NCBI GenBank assembly: GCA_015057115.1
Contig: SVEZ01000005.1
Span: 89,097-153,096, forward strand
Direction of reading: 5' to 3'
DNA: 64,000 nucleotides
DNA from: Lachnospiraceae bacterium
GTDB lineage: Bacteria; Bacillota; Clostridia; Lachnospirales; Lachnospiraceae
Shown: piece after piece, positions 15,493 to 24,466 of the stretch
Layout of the letters: every line of letters begins with the position of its first letter
How positions within the stretch are numbered: the first letter of the stretch is position 1
The notes under the pieces: generated by a model
Database searches by the model: none
What the model saw: only the letters and a program-made list of their open reading frames with translations
Told to the model about the DNA's origin: nothing
Translations under genes and position numbers: made by a program

Positions 15493-15954
15493 TTAGTCGA
15501 ATGGTAATTCGTCATCTAATCCGTCCGGGATGTTCATGAATCCATCCCCAACCGCTGAACTTGGTGCCGGGCTTGCTGCCTGCTGTGGCGCCGGTGCCGG
15601 AGCGCTCTGCTGATAGCTCATAGCGTTATCGCTGCTTGCCTTGCTCTCTGCAAACTCCTGCTGCTCTACCACGATGTCTGTAGTGTATACTCTCTGTCCA
15701 TCCTTCTCGTAGGATCCGGTCTGAATACGACCTTCCACAAGAATCTTGGTTCCTTTGCGGAAATATTTCTCTGCAAATTCACCGGACTTACCAAAAGCCA
15801 CACACTGAATAAAATCTGCGCTCTGCTCACCGTCTCTCTTAAAACGACGATCAACAGCCAAGGTATATCTTGCAACAGCCATTGACTGACTTCCCTGTGA
15901 ATAACGGACCTCAGGGTCTCTAGTCAATCTTCCCATAAGTATTACTTTGTTCAT
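15493..15954 (-). CDS. ssb: Single-stranded DNA-binding protein
   Basis: Binds single-stranded DNA at replication forks and recruits repair proteins through its acidic tail. The OB-fold covers about residues 1-105 (MNKVILMGRLTRDPEVRYS at the start, KILVEGRIQTGSYEKDGQ in the core). A Gln/Pro/Ala-rich linker follows, then the typical C-terminal tip DDELPFD. The length, 153 aa, is normal. It lies between rpsF and rpsR, 16 bp after rpsF, in a conserved operon, with AGGAG upstream. Confidence 0.98.
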   Translation of the reverse strand: MNKVILMGRLTRDPEVRYSQGSQSMAVARYTLAVDRRFKRDGEQSADFIQCVAFGKSGEFAEKYFRKGTKILVEGRIQTGSYEKDGQRVYTTDIVVEQQEFAESKASSDNAMSYQQSAPAPAPQQAASPAPSSAVGDGFMNIPDGLDDELPFD

Positions 15955-15970
15955 ACGATTCCTCTCCTAT

Positions 15971-16261
15971 TTATGCTTCGTCCGCTCTCACGCATAAGTA
16001 TCTGATAACATTCTCTTCGATACGAAGACGATCCTCAAGCTGTGCCGGAGCTGTAGCTTCTGCATCAAACTGGATAAAGTAATAGAATCCTTCGTTCATT
16101 TTCTGGATTTCGTAAGCAAGTTTCTTCTTGCCCCAATCATCAACATTAGTGATTGTTCCTCCAAAACGAGTGATCATTTCCTTTACTTTTTCGAGTTTTT
16201 CGCTTCTAGCTTCATCCTCTAATTTAGCGCTGAGAACGAGTGCTAATTCATATTTGTTCAT
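15971..16261 (-). CDS. rpsF: 30S ribosomal protein S6
   Basis: A 96-aa partner of S18 on the small subunit. It has the S6 signature GTITNVDDWGKKKLAYEIQ and the strand region EGFYYFIQFDAEA. The start follows AAAGGAGGT by 9 bp. It is first in rpsF-ssb-rpsR. The leader between the promoter (16343-16371) and the gene contains a small hairpin, CCTGA-TTTAAAGT-TCAGG; S6:S18 autoregulation through the leader is known in other bacteria, but I cannot identify that motif here with confidence. Confidence 0.98.
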   Translation of the reverse strand: MNKYELALVLSAKLEDEARSEKLEKVKEMITRFGGTITNVDDWGKKKLAYEIQKMNEGFYYFIQFDAEATAPAQLEDRLRIEENVIRYLCVRADEA

Positions 16262-16342
16262 GCGAATTGTACCTCCTTTTGGTCTCTGGCTCCTGAACTT
16301 TAAATCAGGAACAAGGAAAAAAATAATATATCACGAATTGAT

Positions 16343-16371
16343 ATTTTACCATACTTACTCATTACTTTCAA
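16343..16371 (-). promoter_or_regulatory. rpsF operon promoter
   Basis: Minus-strand TTGAAA-N17-TAAAAT. It overlaps the 3' end of the upstream DUF951 gene and lies about 80 bp before rpsF. Confidence 0.65.
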
Positions 16372-16540
16372 GTATTTTTTTAATATTTTTTTCCACTTTT
16401 ACACGGGGCAGCATAACCATATGGCCACAGCCGTCGCACTTTAACCGAAAATCGGCACCCACCCGCAAAACTTCCCAGGTATTGCTTCCGCAGGGATGTT
16501 TCTTCTTCATAAGCAGATGATTTCCAACCTGAATATCCAC
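16355..16540 (-). CDS. DUF951 family protein (YyzM-like)
   Basis: A 61-aa protein with KKKHPCGSNTWEVLRVGADF and LKCDGCGHMVMLPR. The three Cys and a His make a probable zinc-binding β-sheet fold seen across Firmicutes near rpsF; the cellular role is unknown. It starts with GTG at 16540, one base after the sirtuin stop, and the ribosome site GGAGG lies inside the 3' end of the sirtuin gene, so the two are translationally coupled. Family and length agree well. Confidence 0.9.
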   Translation of the reverse strand: MDIQVGNHLLMKKKHPCGSNTWEVLRVGADFRLKCDGCGHMVMLPRVKVEKNIKKILESNE

Positions 16541-16541
16541 G

Positions 16542-17285
16542 CTATTCCTCCATTGCCTCTACCGCAAGCTTCATCACCGATGCAATATCATCCTGTATCA
16601 GAAGATCTGCGGAATTGTCCGCGCTGGTAGCACTCTTGTTAATAAGCACCAGATTCTTTCCGCGGAAATAATACAAAAGTCCTGCTGCCGGATAAACCAC
16701 CAGGGACGTACCACCTACAATCAGTGTATCCGCCGCAGAAATGGCATTAATGGCATTGTTAATCACATTTTGATCCAAACCTTCCTCATATAATACCACA
16801 TCCGGTCGTACTTTTCCTCCGCAGGCGTCACAAATCGGTTCCCCTTCCGCCTCAAGGACATAGGAAGCATCGAACTTCTTATAACAGTTCTGGCAGTAAT
16901 TCCGATGTACGGAACCATGAAGCTCATATACAACCTTCGAGCCTGCCATCTGATGAAGTCCGTCAATGTTCTGGGTTACCACAGCCTTTAATTTCCCCAT
17001 TTCCTCTAACTTCGCCAGAGCATAATGGCAATCATTGGGCTTTGCATCCGGGTAAATCAAATTCTTCTTGTAAAAATCATAGAATTCATCCGGGTGCTGA
17101 ATCAAAAAACTGTGGGACACCGCCTGTTCCGGTGAAATGTTCCGGTTCAGCTTCTTACTGAATATTCCGGTAGAGCTTCGAAAATCCGGAATATTACTGG
17201 CGGTACTGACCCCTGCGCCGCCGAAAAATACGATGTTCTCACTTTCATTCAAAATCTCTGTTAATTTCAAAATTCTGTTTTCCAT
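16542..17285 (-). CDS. cobB: NAD-dependent protein deacylase, sirtuin
   Basis: Removes acyl groups from lysines, using NAD and producing O-acetyl-ADP-ribose. It is 247 aa. The Rossmann motif GGAGVSTASNIPDFRS (about residues 22-37), the catalytic TQNIDGLHQMAGS, the His in YELHGSVHRNYC, two CxxC zinc pairs (CQNC and CDAC) and GTSLVVYPAAG are all present, so it should be active. GAGGTG lies upstream of the ATG. It forms a two-gene unit with the DUF951 gene and is divergent from the LTA-synthase-like gene. Confidence 0.95.
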   Translation of the reverse strand: MENRILKLTEILNESENIVFFGGAGVSTASNIPDFRSSTGIFSKKLNRNISPEQAVSHSFLIQHPDEFYDFYKKNLIYPDAKPNDCHYALAKLEEMGKLKAVVTQNIDGLHQMAGSKVVYELHGSVHRNYCQNCYKKFDASYVLEAEGEPICDACGGKVRPDVVLYEEGLDQNVINNAINAISAADTLIVGGTSLVVYPAAGLLYYFRGKNLVLINKSATSADNSADLLIQDDIASVMKLAVEAMEE

Positions 17286-17349
17286 ACGATCACCTCATTT
17301 TTCCAAATTGCGCTTCCTCGATTGCTTTTTTTCCTATTGTGATGTATAA

Positions 17350-17377
17350 TTGCTTAGATTGTTTCTACTAGTATAAC
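17350..17377 (+). promoter_or_regulatory. Promoter of the LTA-synthase-like gene
   Basis: TTGCTT-N16-TATAAC, 25 bp before the ATG at 17402. Confidence 0.55.
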
Positions 17378-17401
17378 ACAAGTTTAGGTAAGAGTATAAC
17401 T

Positions 17402-19501
17402 ATGAAGAAGATAAAATTTAAAAAATTATCACTACCTTTCTTTAATAAGGTAAAAACTAAATATGAAACCTTCAAATCCGGGTTGAAACATCCACAGCTT
17501 TTTATGTATCTGTGTTTGTATTTATTTATTCCGTTTGTTTTAAACTTTTTTATTGAATGCCTGGAGCTGAAGTCGGTGGGAAAAGCCTTTCAGTTCCTTA
17601 TTTTTTCGCCCTATGCTTTTATGGCGAACACCCTGATTATCATCATGACCCTTTCGGTTACGCTTTTATTGAAAAAGCGCCATTTCTGGGTTATGGTGGG
17701 AAGCGTAATCTGGATGATTTTCGGTATTGCAAACTTCGTATTGCTTTGCAACCGTGTAACACCCTTTACGGCAAACGACCTGATTCTTATTGATGCGTTG
17801 TTCGAAGTATTGGAAAAATACTTCACCACCTTCCAGGTGGTGCTTTTGATCATCTTGATGGCACTGGGTCTTGTTCTTTTGATAATCCTGTTTTTCCGGG
17901 CTACCAAAGAGCCGCGGATTAAGCTTTATTATTCCGTTCCGGTTATTGCCGCAATCGTGGCACTGACTGTAGGAAGCGTGAAGCTTGGTATTCACCTGGA
18001 TTATTTGGAAGAACAATTTGCGGAACTGTCCGCTGCTTACCGAAACAACGGATTTGTTTACTGTTTTACCAACAGCTTAATTGATAACGGTGTCAGCAAA
18101 CCCCGGAATTATTCAGCGGAAACTATGAAAGCAATTGTCGAGGAAGATCATATTTCCCTGAATTCCAAGAAGGCAAAGAAGAAACCCAACATCATTTTTA
18201 TCCAGTTGGAATCCTTATTCGACATCGGAGAATTAGATGATGTAACCTTTTCCGGTGAAGTTTTACCGAATATCAACCGATTGCAGGCCCGTAACGGCGG
18301 CCTTTTCTCCGCTCCGGTTATTGGTGCCGGAACGGTAAATACGGAATTTGAAGTTTTAACCGGCATGAACATGGACGACTTCGGTGCAGGTGAGTATCCT
18401 TTTAAAACGATTTTGAAAGAAACCACTACCGAAAGCCTTGCCTATAATCTGAAGCCTTACGGCTACAGTTTACATGCCCTCCATAACAATACGGGTAAAT
18501 TTTACAGCCGGGATATTGTATATGGAAATCTCGGATTTGAAGATTTTACCTCTGTGGAATATATGCAGAATTATGACCGAACCCTTATGGGTTGGGCGAA
18601 GGACTACTGCCTGACAGACTACATCCTGAAATGTATGGATAAGACCAAGGGAAGAGATTTGGTCTATACCATTTCCGTTCAAGGTCATGGAAGTTACAGT
18701 GTATCAGAAGAATACGAACATCATGTACGTATCACGGACATCAGCCCGAAAAAAGAAGCTTACCGGGATCAGATTGAATACTATGCCAATATGATCTGGG
18801 AAATGGATGACTTCATTGGACAGCTTATTAAAGCCTTGAAGAAACGAGGCGAAGATGTTGTGTTGGTTGCCTACGGCGATCATCTCCCCAGCCTTGATAT
18901 TCAGGATAGCGAGCTGGATGGCAGAAACGTATACCAGACAGATTATTTTATCTGGAACAACTGTGGATTACAGTTCGGACATAAAGATTTGTCCGCAAAT
19001 GAAATCAGTTCCTATGTATTGAAGAAGCTGGGCATGAAGAACGGCGTTATCAATTCCTACCACCAGAACCACGGCAACGATCCGGATTTCGGAAAGCAAA
19101 TTGCTGCATTGGAATACGATATGCTTTACGGCAAACAGCTGGTTTATGATGGTAAGAATCCTTATAAACCTACAGACATGAAGTTCGGTTTGTATCCTAT
19201 TAAGATTGACAATGTCATTCCGGATGATACCAGCTCCAATGCCTACATTGTTCGAGGCGAGAATTTTACAACCTACAGTCGTGTCTATGTTAACGACAAG
19301 CAGATGGAAACCCGGTTCATTGACAGCAACACCTTACAGGTGAAACCCAAAGATGAACTAACCACCGAAGATGTAATCACTGTATGGCAGTCCCATCTGA
19401 CCTGCACCGACCCTTATACCTACAAGGTGGTTCCTATGAATCTAACGGACGAAGCTCTTGAGCGACTGGAGGAAACAACAGAAGAAGAATCTCAGGAATA
19501 A
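17402..19501 (+). CDS. LTA synthase family phosphoglycerol transferase with C-terminal TIG-like domain
   Basis: A 699-aa membrane enzyme. Five membrane helices (about residues 30-205) precede an extracellular sulfatase-fold domain (about 262-545) starting KPNIIFIQLESLFDI. The catalytic Thr region is GAGTVNTEFEVLTGMN, and the metal site is VLVAYGDHLPSLD. Relatives move glycerol-phosphate from phosphatidylglycerol onto envelope polymers. After the sulfatase domain, about residues 595-680 (SNAYIVRGENFTTYSRVYVN onward) look like an IPT/TIG immunoglobulin-like module, which standard LtaS lacks. It is transcribed alone with a terminator after it. Which polymer it builds is not known. Confidence 0.88.
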   Translation: MKKIKFKKLSLPFFNKVKTKYETFKSGLKHPQLFMYLCLYLFIPFVLNFFIECLELKSVGKAFQFLIFSPYAFMANTLIIIMTLSVTLLLKKRHFWVMVGSVIWMIFGIANFVLLCNRVTPFTANDLILIDALFEVLEKYFTTFQVVLLIILMALGLVLLIILFFRATKEPRIKLYYSVPVIAAIVALTVGSVKLGIHLDYLEEQFAELSAAYRNNGFVYCFTNSLIDNGVSKPRNYSAETMKAIVEEDHISLNSKKAKKKPNIIFIQLESLFDIGELDDVTFSGEVLPNINRLQARNGGLFSAPVIGAGTVNTEFEVLTGMNMDDFGAGEYPFKTILKETTTESLAYNLKPYGYSLHALHNNTGKFYSRDIVYGNLGFEDFTSVEYMQNYDRTLMGWAKDYCLTDYILKCMDKTKGRDLVYTISVQGHGSYSVSEEYEHHVRITDISPKKEAYRDQIEYYANMIWEMDDFIGQLIKALKKRGEDVVLVAYGDHLPSLDIQDSELDGRNVYQTDYFIWNNCGLQFGHKDLSANEISSYVLKKLGMKNGVINSYHQNHGNDPDFGKQIAALEYDMLYGKQLVYDGKNPYKPTDMKFGLYPIKIDNVIPDDTSSNAYIVRGENFTTYSRVYVNDKQMETRFIDSNTLQVKPKDELTTEDVITVWQSHLTCTDPYTYKVVPMNLTDEALERLEETTEEESQE

Positions 19502-19506
19502 AAAAT

Positions 19507-19532
19507 TGGACAGTCACATAAGTGGCTGTCCA
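19507..19532. terminator. Bidirectional terminator between the LTA-synthase-like gene and mgtE
   Basis: TGGACAG-T-CAC-ATAA-GTG-G-CTGTCCA with TTTTATT on the right and AAAAATT on the left can serve both convergent genes. Confidence 0.85.
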
Positions 19533-19537
19533 TTTTA

Positions 19538-20905
19538 TTATAAGTTAAAGAATGCTGTCGCAATCTTAAAGTATACCAGAATCGAGCAAGTATCCACCAC
19601 CGTTGTAATAAGCGGTGATGCCATTAACGCCGGGTCTAAGCCCATCTTCTTGGCAGTCAGCGGCAACACGCCTCCGATAAATTTCGCCAGAATAACCGTC
19701 ATTGCCAAAGAGCAGGCTACCACTATGGCTAATTGAGCGCTTCTGTACATAATGTAGATTCGTATTCCGTTTACTACTGCCAAAATACTTCCTACAAGAA
19801 TAGAAACTCCGAATTCCTTAAAGATAACCTTAAAGATATCCTTAAAGACAATCTCATCCAGCGCAATACCACGAATAATCAAGGTAGAACTCTGGGCTCC
19901 ACAGTTTCCACCGGTATCCATCAACATCGGAATAAAGGATACCAACAAAGGAACTGCGGCAAAAGCCTTCTCATAGCTGGTGAGGATGGTTCCGGTTAAG
20001 GTAGAGGATAACATCAATACCAAAAGCCATGCAATACGGTTCTTGGCATGCTTGAAAATAGATGTTTTAAAATAGGTGTCCTCTGCCGAAGTAATAGCCG
20101 CCATCCTGGTAATATCCTCGGTGTTCTCATCCTGTAATACTTCCATAGCGTCGTCTACGGTGATAATTCCCACCAGGCGATCCTCTTTATCCACTACCGG
20201 AAAAGCTAAGAAACCGTATTTATTGAACATCTTGGCAACATCTTCCTGGTCATCGGAAGTAGACAAGGTAATAATGTTGGTCTCCATGATATCTTCAATT
20301 CTTTCTTCGTCCTGAGAAATCAAGAGATCCTTTACGGTTACCAATCCAATCAGCTTTCGGTTCTCTGTAACGTAAACGGTGTAAACAGTCTCACTGTCAC
20401 TTGCCATCTTTCGAATTCTGGTAATGGCTTCTCCCACCGTCATATTCTTCTTGATGTTTACGTATTCCACCGTCATCATGCTTCCGGCGGAATCCTTTGG
20501 ATATTTCAAAAGCTCGTTAATCTGCTTTCTTGTTTTCGGATCTGTGTGGCGCAAAATTCTGGCAACCACATTGGCCGGCATTTCCTCAATCATGTCCACC
20601 GTATCATCCAAAAACAAGTCATCCAAAATCTGTTCCAACTCCTTATCTGTCATGGAGTTTACCAATGTAGTCTGGGTGTCATGCTCCATAAAAGCAAACA
20701 CCTCAGCTGCCTCTTCCTTTCCAAGAAGCCGGAAGACTAAGGGCAGCTCTTTTTCATTTAATTCTTCAAAAATAGCTGCCACGTCCGCCTCGTTGGTCTG
20801 GGCAAAAAGTTCTTTTAATTGTGTATATTTTCTTGCCTGTAATAATTCTTTGATTTTTTCCAAATCATCCTCTAAATAGTTGGTGTCGAAATATTCTTCC
20901 TGCAT
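19538..20905 (-). CDS. mgtE: Magnesium transporter MgtE
   Basis: A Mg2+-gated Mg2+ channel of the plasma membrane. It is about 455 aa. The N-terminal superhelical domain (residues 1-130), two CBS domains (about 135-255, with VYTVYVTENRKLIGLVTVKD and FPVVDKEDRLVGIITVDDA) and five helices with the pore signature MDTGGNCGAQSS are in the standard order. Two ATGs lie in tandem; the second (20905) has better spacing from AGGAGG than the first (20908). It is 44 bp downstream of rsmI and probably co-transcribed. No M-box riboswitch is seen. Confidence 0.96.
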   Translation of the reverse strand: MQEEYFDTNYLEDDLEKIKELLQARKYTQLKELFAQTNEADVAAIFEELNEKELPLVFRLLGKEEAAEVFAFMEHDTQTTLVNSMTDKELEQILDDLFLDDTVDMIEEMPANVVARILRHTDPKTRKQINELLKYPKDSAGSMMTVEYVNIKKNMTVGEAITRIRKMASDSETVYTVYVTENRKLIGLVTVKDLLISQDEERIEDIMETNIITLSTSDDQEDVAKMFNKYGFLAFPVVDKEDRLVGIITVDDAMEVLQDENTEDITRMAAITSAEDTYFKTSIFKHAKNRIAWLLVLMLSSTLTGTILTSYEKAFAAVPLLVSFIPMLMDTGGNCGAQSSTLIIRGIALDEIVFKDIFKVIFKEFGVSILVGSILAVVNGIRIYIMYRSAQLAIVVACSLAMTVILAKFIGGVLPLTAKKMGLDPALMASPLITTVVDTCSILVYFKIATAFFNL

Positions 20906-20949
20906 CATACCCTCCTATCTGAGGAAACACTGAGTATCAGCATTTCTCT

Positions 20950-21786
20950 CTATAGCAACGCCTGATAAACGTCTCGCTTTGAAATTCCACGCTCCTTGGC
21001 AGTCATACGCATGGCTTCTTTGTGGTCATAGCCCTGCTCTTCAAACCGTTTCACGTGTTCTTCAATAGACAGATCCGCATAGGCGTCCCGCTTTTCTTCT
21101 TCAATCTGTTGCTTACTTTTTCCTTCTATGACAATAACAAACTCTCCCTTAGGGTCACACCCGCTGTAACCTGCTAAGGCTTTGGAAAAAGTGGTACGGT
21201 CTACGTTTTCGTAGCGCTTGCTGATTTCCTTTACCAGTGAAATGGAACGATCCCCCAACGCATCGAAAAGCTCCTTTAAGGTCTTTACCAAATGGTGCGG
21301 TGCTTCGTAAAGAATAATGGTTCGGGTTTCCTGCTTTAATTCTTCAATAACTCTGGCTCTTTCTTTTTTATCCTTGGGCAAAAAAGCCTCAAAACAGAAC
21401 CGTCTTGTTTTTTGACCGGACAAAGTCAATGCAGTAATTACAGCGCTGGCTCCCGGCAAGGAAGTGACGGGTACTCCCTCTTCATAACAAATTCTTACCA
21501 GTTCTTCTCCCGGATCCGATATACCGGGGGTTCCTGCGTCAGTAATCAGGGCAATATTCTTCCCCTCTTTTAACTTCTCGACTAACTGGTAGGCCTTTTC
21601 AATCTTATTAAACTCATGATAACTGGTCATGGGTGTTTTAATCTCGAAATGATTTAACAGTTTAATGGAATTTCGGGTATCCTCACAGGCAATTAAATCC
21701 ACTTCCTGCAAAGTTCGAAGCACTCGTAAGGTGATATCTTCCAGATTTCCTATGGGTGTTGCACATAAATACAAGGTTCCTGTCAT
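20950..21786 (-). CDS. rsmI: 16S rRNA (cytidine1402-2'-O)-methyltransferase
   Basis: Methylates the ribose of C1402 in the decoding centre using SAM. It is 278 aa. The tetrapyrrole-methylase fold motifs are all seen: LYLCATPIGNLEDITLR at the N-terminus, EDTRNS, LITDAGTPGISDPGE and PGASAVITAL. It has AAGGAGGG upstream. It lies 20 bp after the tRNA methyltransferase-like gene, equivalent to the Bacillus yabB-yabC order. Confidence 0.96.
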   Translation of the reverse strand: MTGTLYLCATPIGNLEDITLRVLRTLQEVDLIACEDTRNSIKLLNHFEIKTPMTSYHEFNKIEKAYQLVEKLKEGKNIALITDAGTPGISDPGEELVRICYEEGVPVTSLPGASAVITALTLSGQKTRRFCFEAFLPKDKKERARVIEELKQETRTIILYEAPHHLVKTLKELFDALGDRSISLVKEISKRYENVDRTTFSKALAGYSGCDPKGEFVIVIEGKSKQQIEEEKRDAYADLSIEEHVKRFEEQGYDHKEAMRMTAKERGISKRDVYQALL

Positions 21787-21806
21787 GGGATGCCCTCCTT
21801 TCCAAT

Positions 21807-22541
21807 TTATTCTTCGTATAAAGTAATAACTTCTTCTGTGTAAACCCCCGGCTCTTTGTATACAATCAAGGGTTTTTCCACTGTCATACGGGGATTCCCG
21901 TACAGACTTCCTTCAATGAGTACCATGTTGGGCTCTTTATCTACATAAGGATACACCAACTGCATGCGCTTGGGTTCCAAACGATACTTCATCATCACCG
22001 CCATGATTTCCGGTAACCGGAATGGACGATGCACCATATAAAAACGTCCCTTTGGTTTTAAAAGCCCTGCTGCCTGGCTCACCACATCCTCCAGTGTACA
22101 GAGAATCTCGTGTCTGGCAATGGCTTTTTCACTGTCAGGATTCACCAACCCGTGTTGCCCTATCATATACGGGGGATTGGATGTGACAACATCATAAGAG
22201 GATGCCCCGAAAATCTTCGTTGCATCCTTAATGTCACCGGTACATATGGTAATCTTATCTTCTAAGTGATTATATGCCACAGAACGTCGCGCCATATCTG
22301 CGCTTTCTTCCTGGATTTCCAGGCCGGTAAAATGGGCACCCTCACTTCGTGCCTCCAACAATATGGGAATTACACCGGTTCCGGTTCCTAAATCCACCAT
22401 GGTCTCTTCCGGCTTAACTTTTGCAAATCCGGCCAGTAAAACGGCGTCCATACCGAAGCAGAATCGCTTCTCGTCCTGAATGATCTTATATCCGTTCCGG
22501 TTTAAATCATCCAGCCGCTCTCCGGCTTTTAACTCCATCAT
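21807..22541 (-). CDS. TrmN6-like class I methyltransferase (YabB family)
   Basis: A 244-aa SAM-dependent methyltransferase. Motif I is MVDLGTGTGVIPILLE and motif IV is VVTSNPPYM; NPPY is the signature of N6-adenine or glutamine methylation. It closely resembles YabB/TrmN6, which methylates A37 of tRNA1(Val) in E. coli. The ATG overlaps the ricT stop by 4 bp, so it is translationally coupled. The adjacent ricT and rsmI match the Bacillus yaaT-yabB-yabC order. The exact tRNA substrate in this organism is inferred. Confidence 0.88.
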   Translation of the reverse strand: MMELKAGERLDDLNRNGYKIIQDEKRFCFGMDAVLLAGFAKVKPEETMVDLGTGTGVIPILLEARSEGAHFTGLEIQEESADMARRSVAYNHLEDKITICTGDIKDATKIFGASSYDVVTSNPPYMIGQHGLVNPDSEKAIARHEILCTLEDVVSQAAGLLKPKGRFYMVHRPFRLPEIMAVMMKYRLEPKRMQLVYPYVDKEPNMVLIEGSLYGNPRMTVEKPLIVYKEPGVYTEEVITLYEE

Positions 22542-23434
22542 GACAACTTGGAGGAACCTTCTTTGTCCTCAAGGGATGCTAATTCTTTAATTTCTTCTGC
22601 AGTAACCTGTACCTTACGTCTCTTGGGCTTAAATTTCAGGTCGTTAATGTGGAATTCCTCCAGCTCAATCTCACCATCTACTTCCATGAGAAGCTTCACA
22701 TTCTGACGAAGCACATTTACACTGGATACTTCACCTTTACGGCCGTCTTTGGTAAATACGGTCTCTCCCACTGCCGGCAAGCGACTGTTTAAGTACTCGT
22801 AGGTCTCTGCTTCATTTTTCAAACAACACATCAGTCTTCCGCAAACTCCGGAAATCTTAGTCGGATTTAAGGAAAGGCTCTGCTCTTTCGCCATTTTAAT
22901 GGATACCGGAGCAAATTCCGGAAGATAGGTTTTACAGCAAAGTTCTCTGCCGCAAATTCCAATTCCTCCCAAAACCTTGGTCTCATCACGAACACCAATC
23001 TGTCTTAACTCAATTCTGGTGCGGAAAACAGATGCCAGGTCTTTTACCAGCTCGCGGAAATCAATTCGTCCGTCTGCGGTAAAATAAAACAGCAACTTAT
23101 TATTATCAAATGTGTATTCCACATCCACCAATTTCATTTCCAAACCATGCTTGGCAATTTTCTCCAAGCAAATCTGAAAGGCTTCTTTTTCTTTCTCACG
23201 GTTCCTGATAACCTGTTCTTCGTCTTTGTCAGTTGCAAGACGCATAACCGGCTTCAAGGGACTTACGATTGCCTCTTCCTCAATCATTTTATCTGCAATA
23301 ACCACGATACCGTATTCCACGCCACGGGCGGTCTCTACGATTACGTGATCATTCTGTTCAATCTTCAAATCACCGGGATCAAAATAGTAAATCTTTCCCG
23401 CTGTACGAAAACGAACACCAACAACTTTTATCAT
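22538..23434 (-). CDS. ricT: RicT/YaaT, PSP1-domain regulator of RNA processing
   Basis: A component of the Ric (Y) complex, which binds Fe-S clusters and helps RNase Y mature transcripts in Bacillus. The protein carries the PSP1 domain: KTYLPEFAPVSIKMAKEQ and VCGRLMCCLKNEAETYEYL, with paired Cys at CCK and CC. The start at 23434 (MIKVVGVRF) is preferred because GGAG lies 6 bp upstream; the ATG 12 bp before it has no ribosome site of its own. It follows holB immediately, the conserved Firmicutes order. Confidence 0.93.
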   Translation of the reverse strand: MIKVVGVRFRTAGKIYYFDPGDLKIEQNDHVIVETARGVEYGIVVIADKMIEEEAIVSPLKPVMRLATDKDEEQVIRNREKEKEAFQICLEKIAKHGLEMKLVDVEYTFDNNKLLFYFTADGRIDFRELVKDLASVFRTRIELRQIGVRDETKVLGGIGICGRELCCKTYLPEFAPVSIKMAKEQSLSLNPTKISGVCGRLMCCLKNEAETYEYLNSRLPAVGETVFTKDGRKGEVSSVNVLRQNVKLLMEVDGEIELEEFHINDLKFKPKRRKVQVTAEEIKELASLEDKEGSSKLS

Positions 23435-23447
23435 AGTATTCTCCATT

Positions 23448-24437
23448 CTAGTTTTCTTTTATGGTTAAAAACAGCAATTCCAACACCAAATCCAGCTTCA
23501 CATTAGCCCGAACTCTGCTACGGGCAGTTTCAATTGCCTGGATAATGGTTTCAATTCCTTCATAGGAACTGGTGTCTGCCTGTTTTTTGATTTCATATAT
23601 TTCATCTTGGAAAACCAACTTATTGGCATCCATTGTGGCCTTATATACCAGTACATCCCGATACCATATAGTCAGGATATCAAAATAATCGCTAATGGTT
23701 AAACGAAATTCTTCCACAATCTTAATGGCTGCCGTAAATTCCAACAAATCCATCTGGTGAGCTCTCTTAACCAGGGAAACAGCTTCCTGCTTAATACTCT
23801 GGAATTCCTCTGTTCCGGATAGTCTAGCCGCTTTTCCTACATTTCCCTGGGCAAAAGCAGTGCAGATATTTGCCTGATCTTCCGGCACAGACAAAGTGTT
23901 CATGAGATAATCTTTTACAATCTCATCCGAAACCGGACGTACTTCCACGGTGATACAGCGGGACCGGATTGTTGGCAAAAGCACCTGGGAATTGGTAGTC
24001 AACAAAATAATGATTACATATTCCGGCGGCTCTTCTATGGTTTTCAAAATCGCATTCTGTGCATCCTCAGCCATCCGCTCAGCATGATTCACAATATAAA
24101 TCTTGTAACGACTGCTGTAGGGACGAATGGAAACATCATCTACTATCTGGGAACGCACATCTTTGACACCGATACGGTTATCCTTTTCCGGACGAAGATA
24201 AATGATGTCCGGCTGGTTTCTTGTCAATGCCTGTTTACAGGAATGGCATGCCATACATGCATCCTTGGCACCCTTCTCACACTGCAATGTCATTGCAAAA
24301 GCGTCTGCCAAAGTCTTCTTTCCTGCTCCATCTTCTCCATCAAAAATATACGCATGGGATACCTTCCCCAACATAATGGCATTCTGCAGACTTTCTACGG
24401 CCTGTTCGTGTCCTAACACATTCTTAAATCCTGCCAT
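23448..24437 (-). CDS. holB: DNA polymerase III delta' subunit
   Basis: A clamp-loader AAA+ subunit that opens the sliding clamp with DnaX and HolA. It is 329 aa. N-terminal AILGHEQ-type box, P-loop-like GEDGAGKKTLADAF, a zinc module with four Cys (CEKGAKDACMACHSC), and an SRC box inside IRSRCITVEV. The arginine finger region and length are normal. It lies between yaaR and ricT, as in Bacillus. GAGAGGG lies upstream of the ATG. Confidence 0.94.
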   Translation of the reverse strand: MAGFKNVLGHEQAVESLQNAIMLGKVSHAYIFDGEDGAGKKTLADAFAMTLQCEKGAKDACMACHSCKQALTRNQPDIIYLRPEKDNRIGVKDVRSQIVDDVSIRPYSSRYKIYIVNHAERMAEDAQNAILKTIEEPPEYVIIILLTTNSQVLLPTIRSRCITVEVRPVSDEIVKDYLMNTLSVPEDQANICTAFAQGNVGKAARLSGTEEFQSIKQEAVSLVKRAHQMDLLEFTAAIKIVEEFRLTISDYFDILTIWYRDVLVYKATMDANKLVFQDEIYEIKKQADTSSYEGIETIIQAIETARSRVRANVKLDLVLELLFLTIKEN

Positions 24438-24466
24438 GGTCTTCTTCCCTCTCTACTTCATACAAT

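Noticed and set aside
20909..20949. M-box magnesium riboswitch before mgtE
   Set aside because: Only 41 bp separate rsmI and mgtE, too short for an M-box, and no such structure was seen.
21046..21061. TTTCACGTG inside rsmI as a fourth parS site
   Set aside because: Only the central core matches; outer bases match roughly 10 of 16 in total and it lies within coding sequence.
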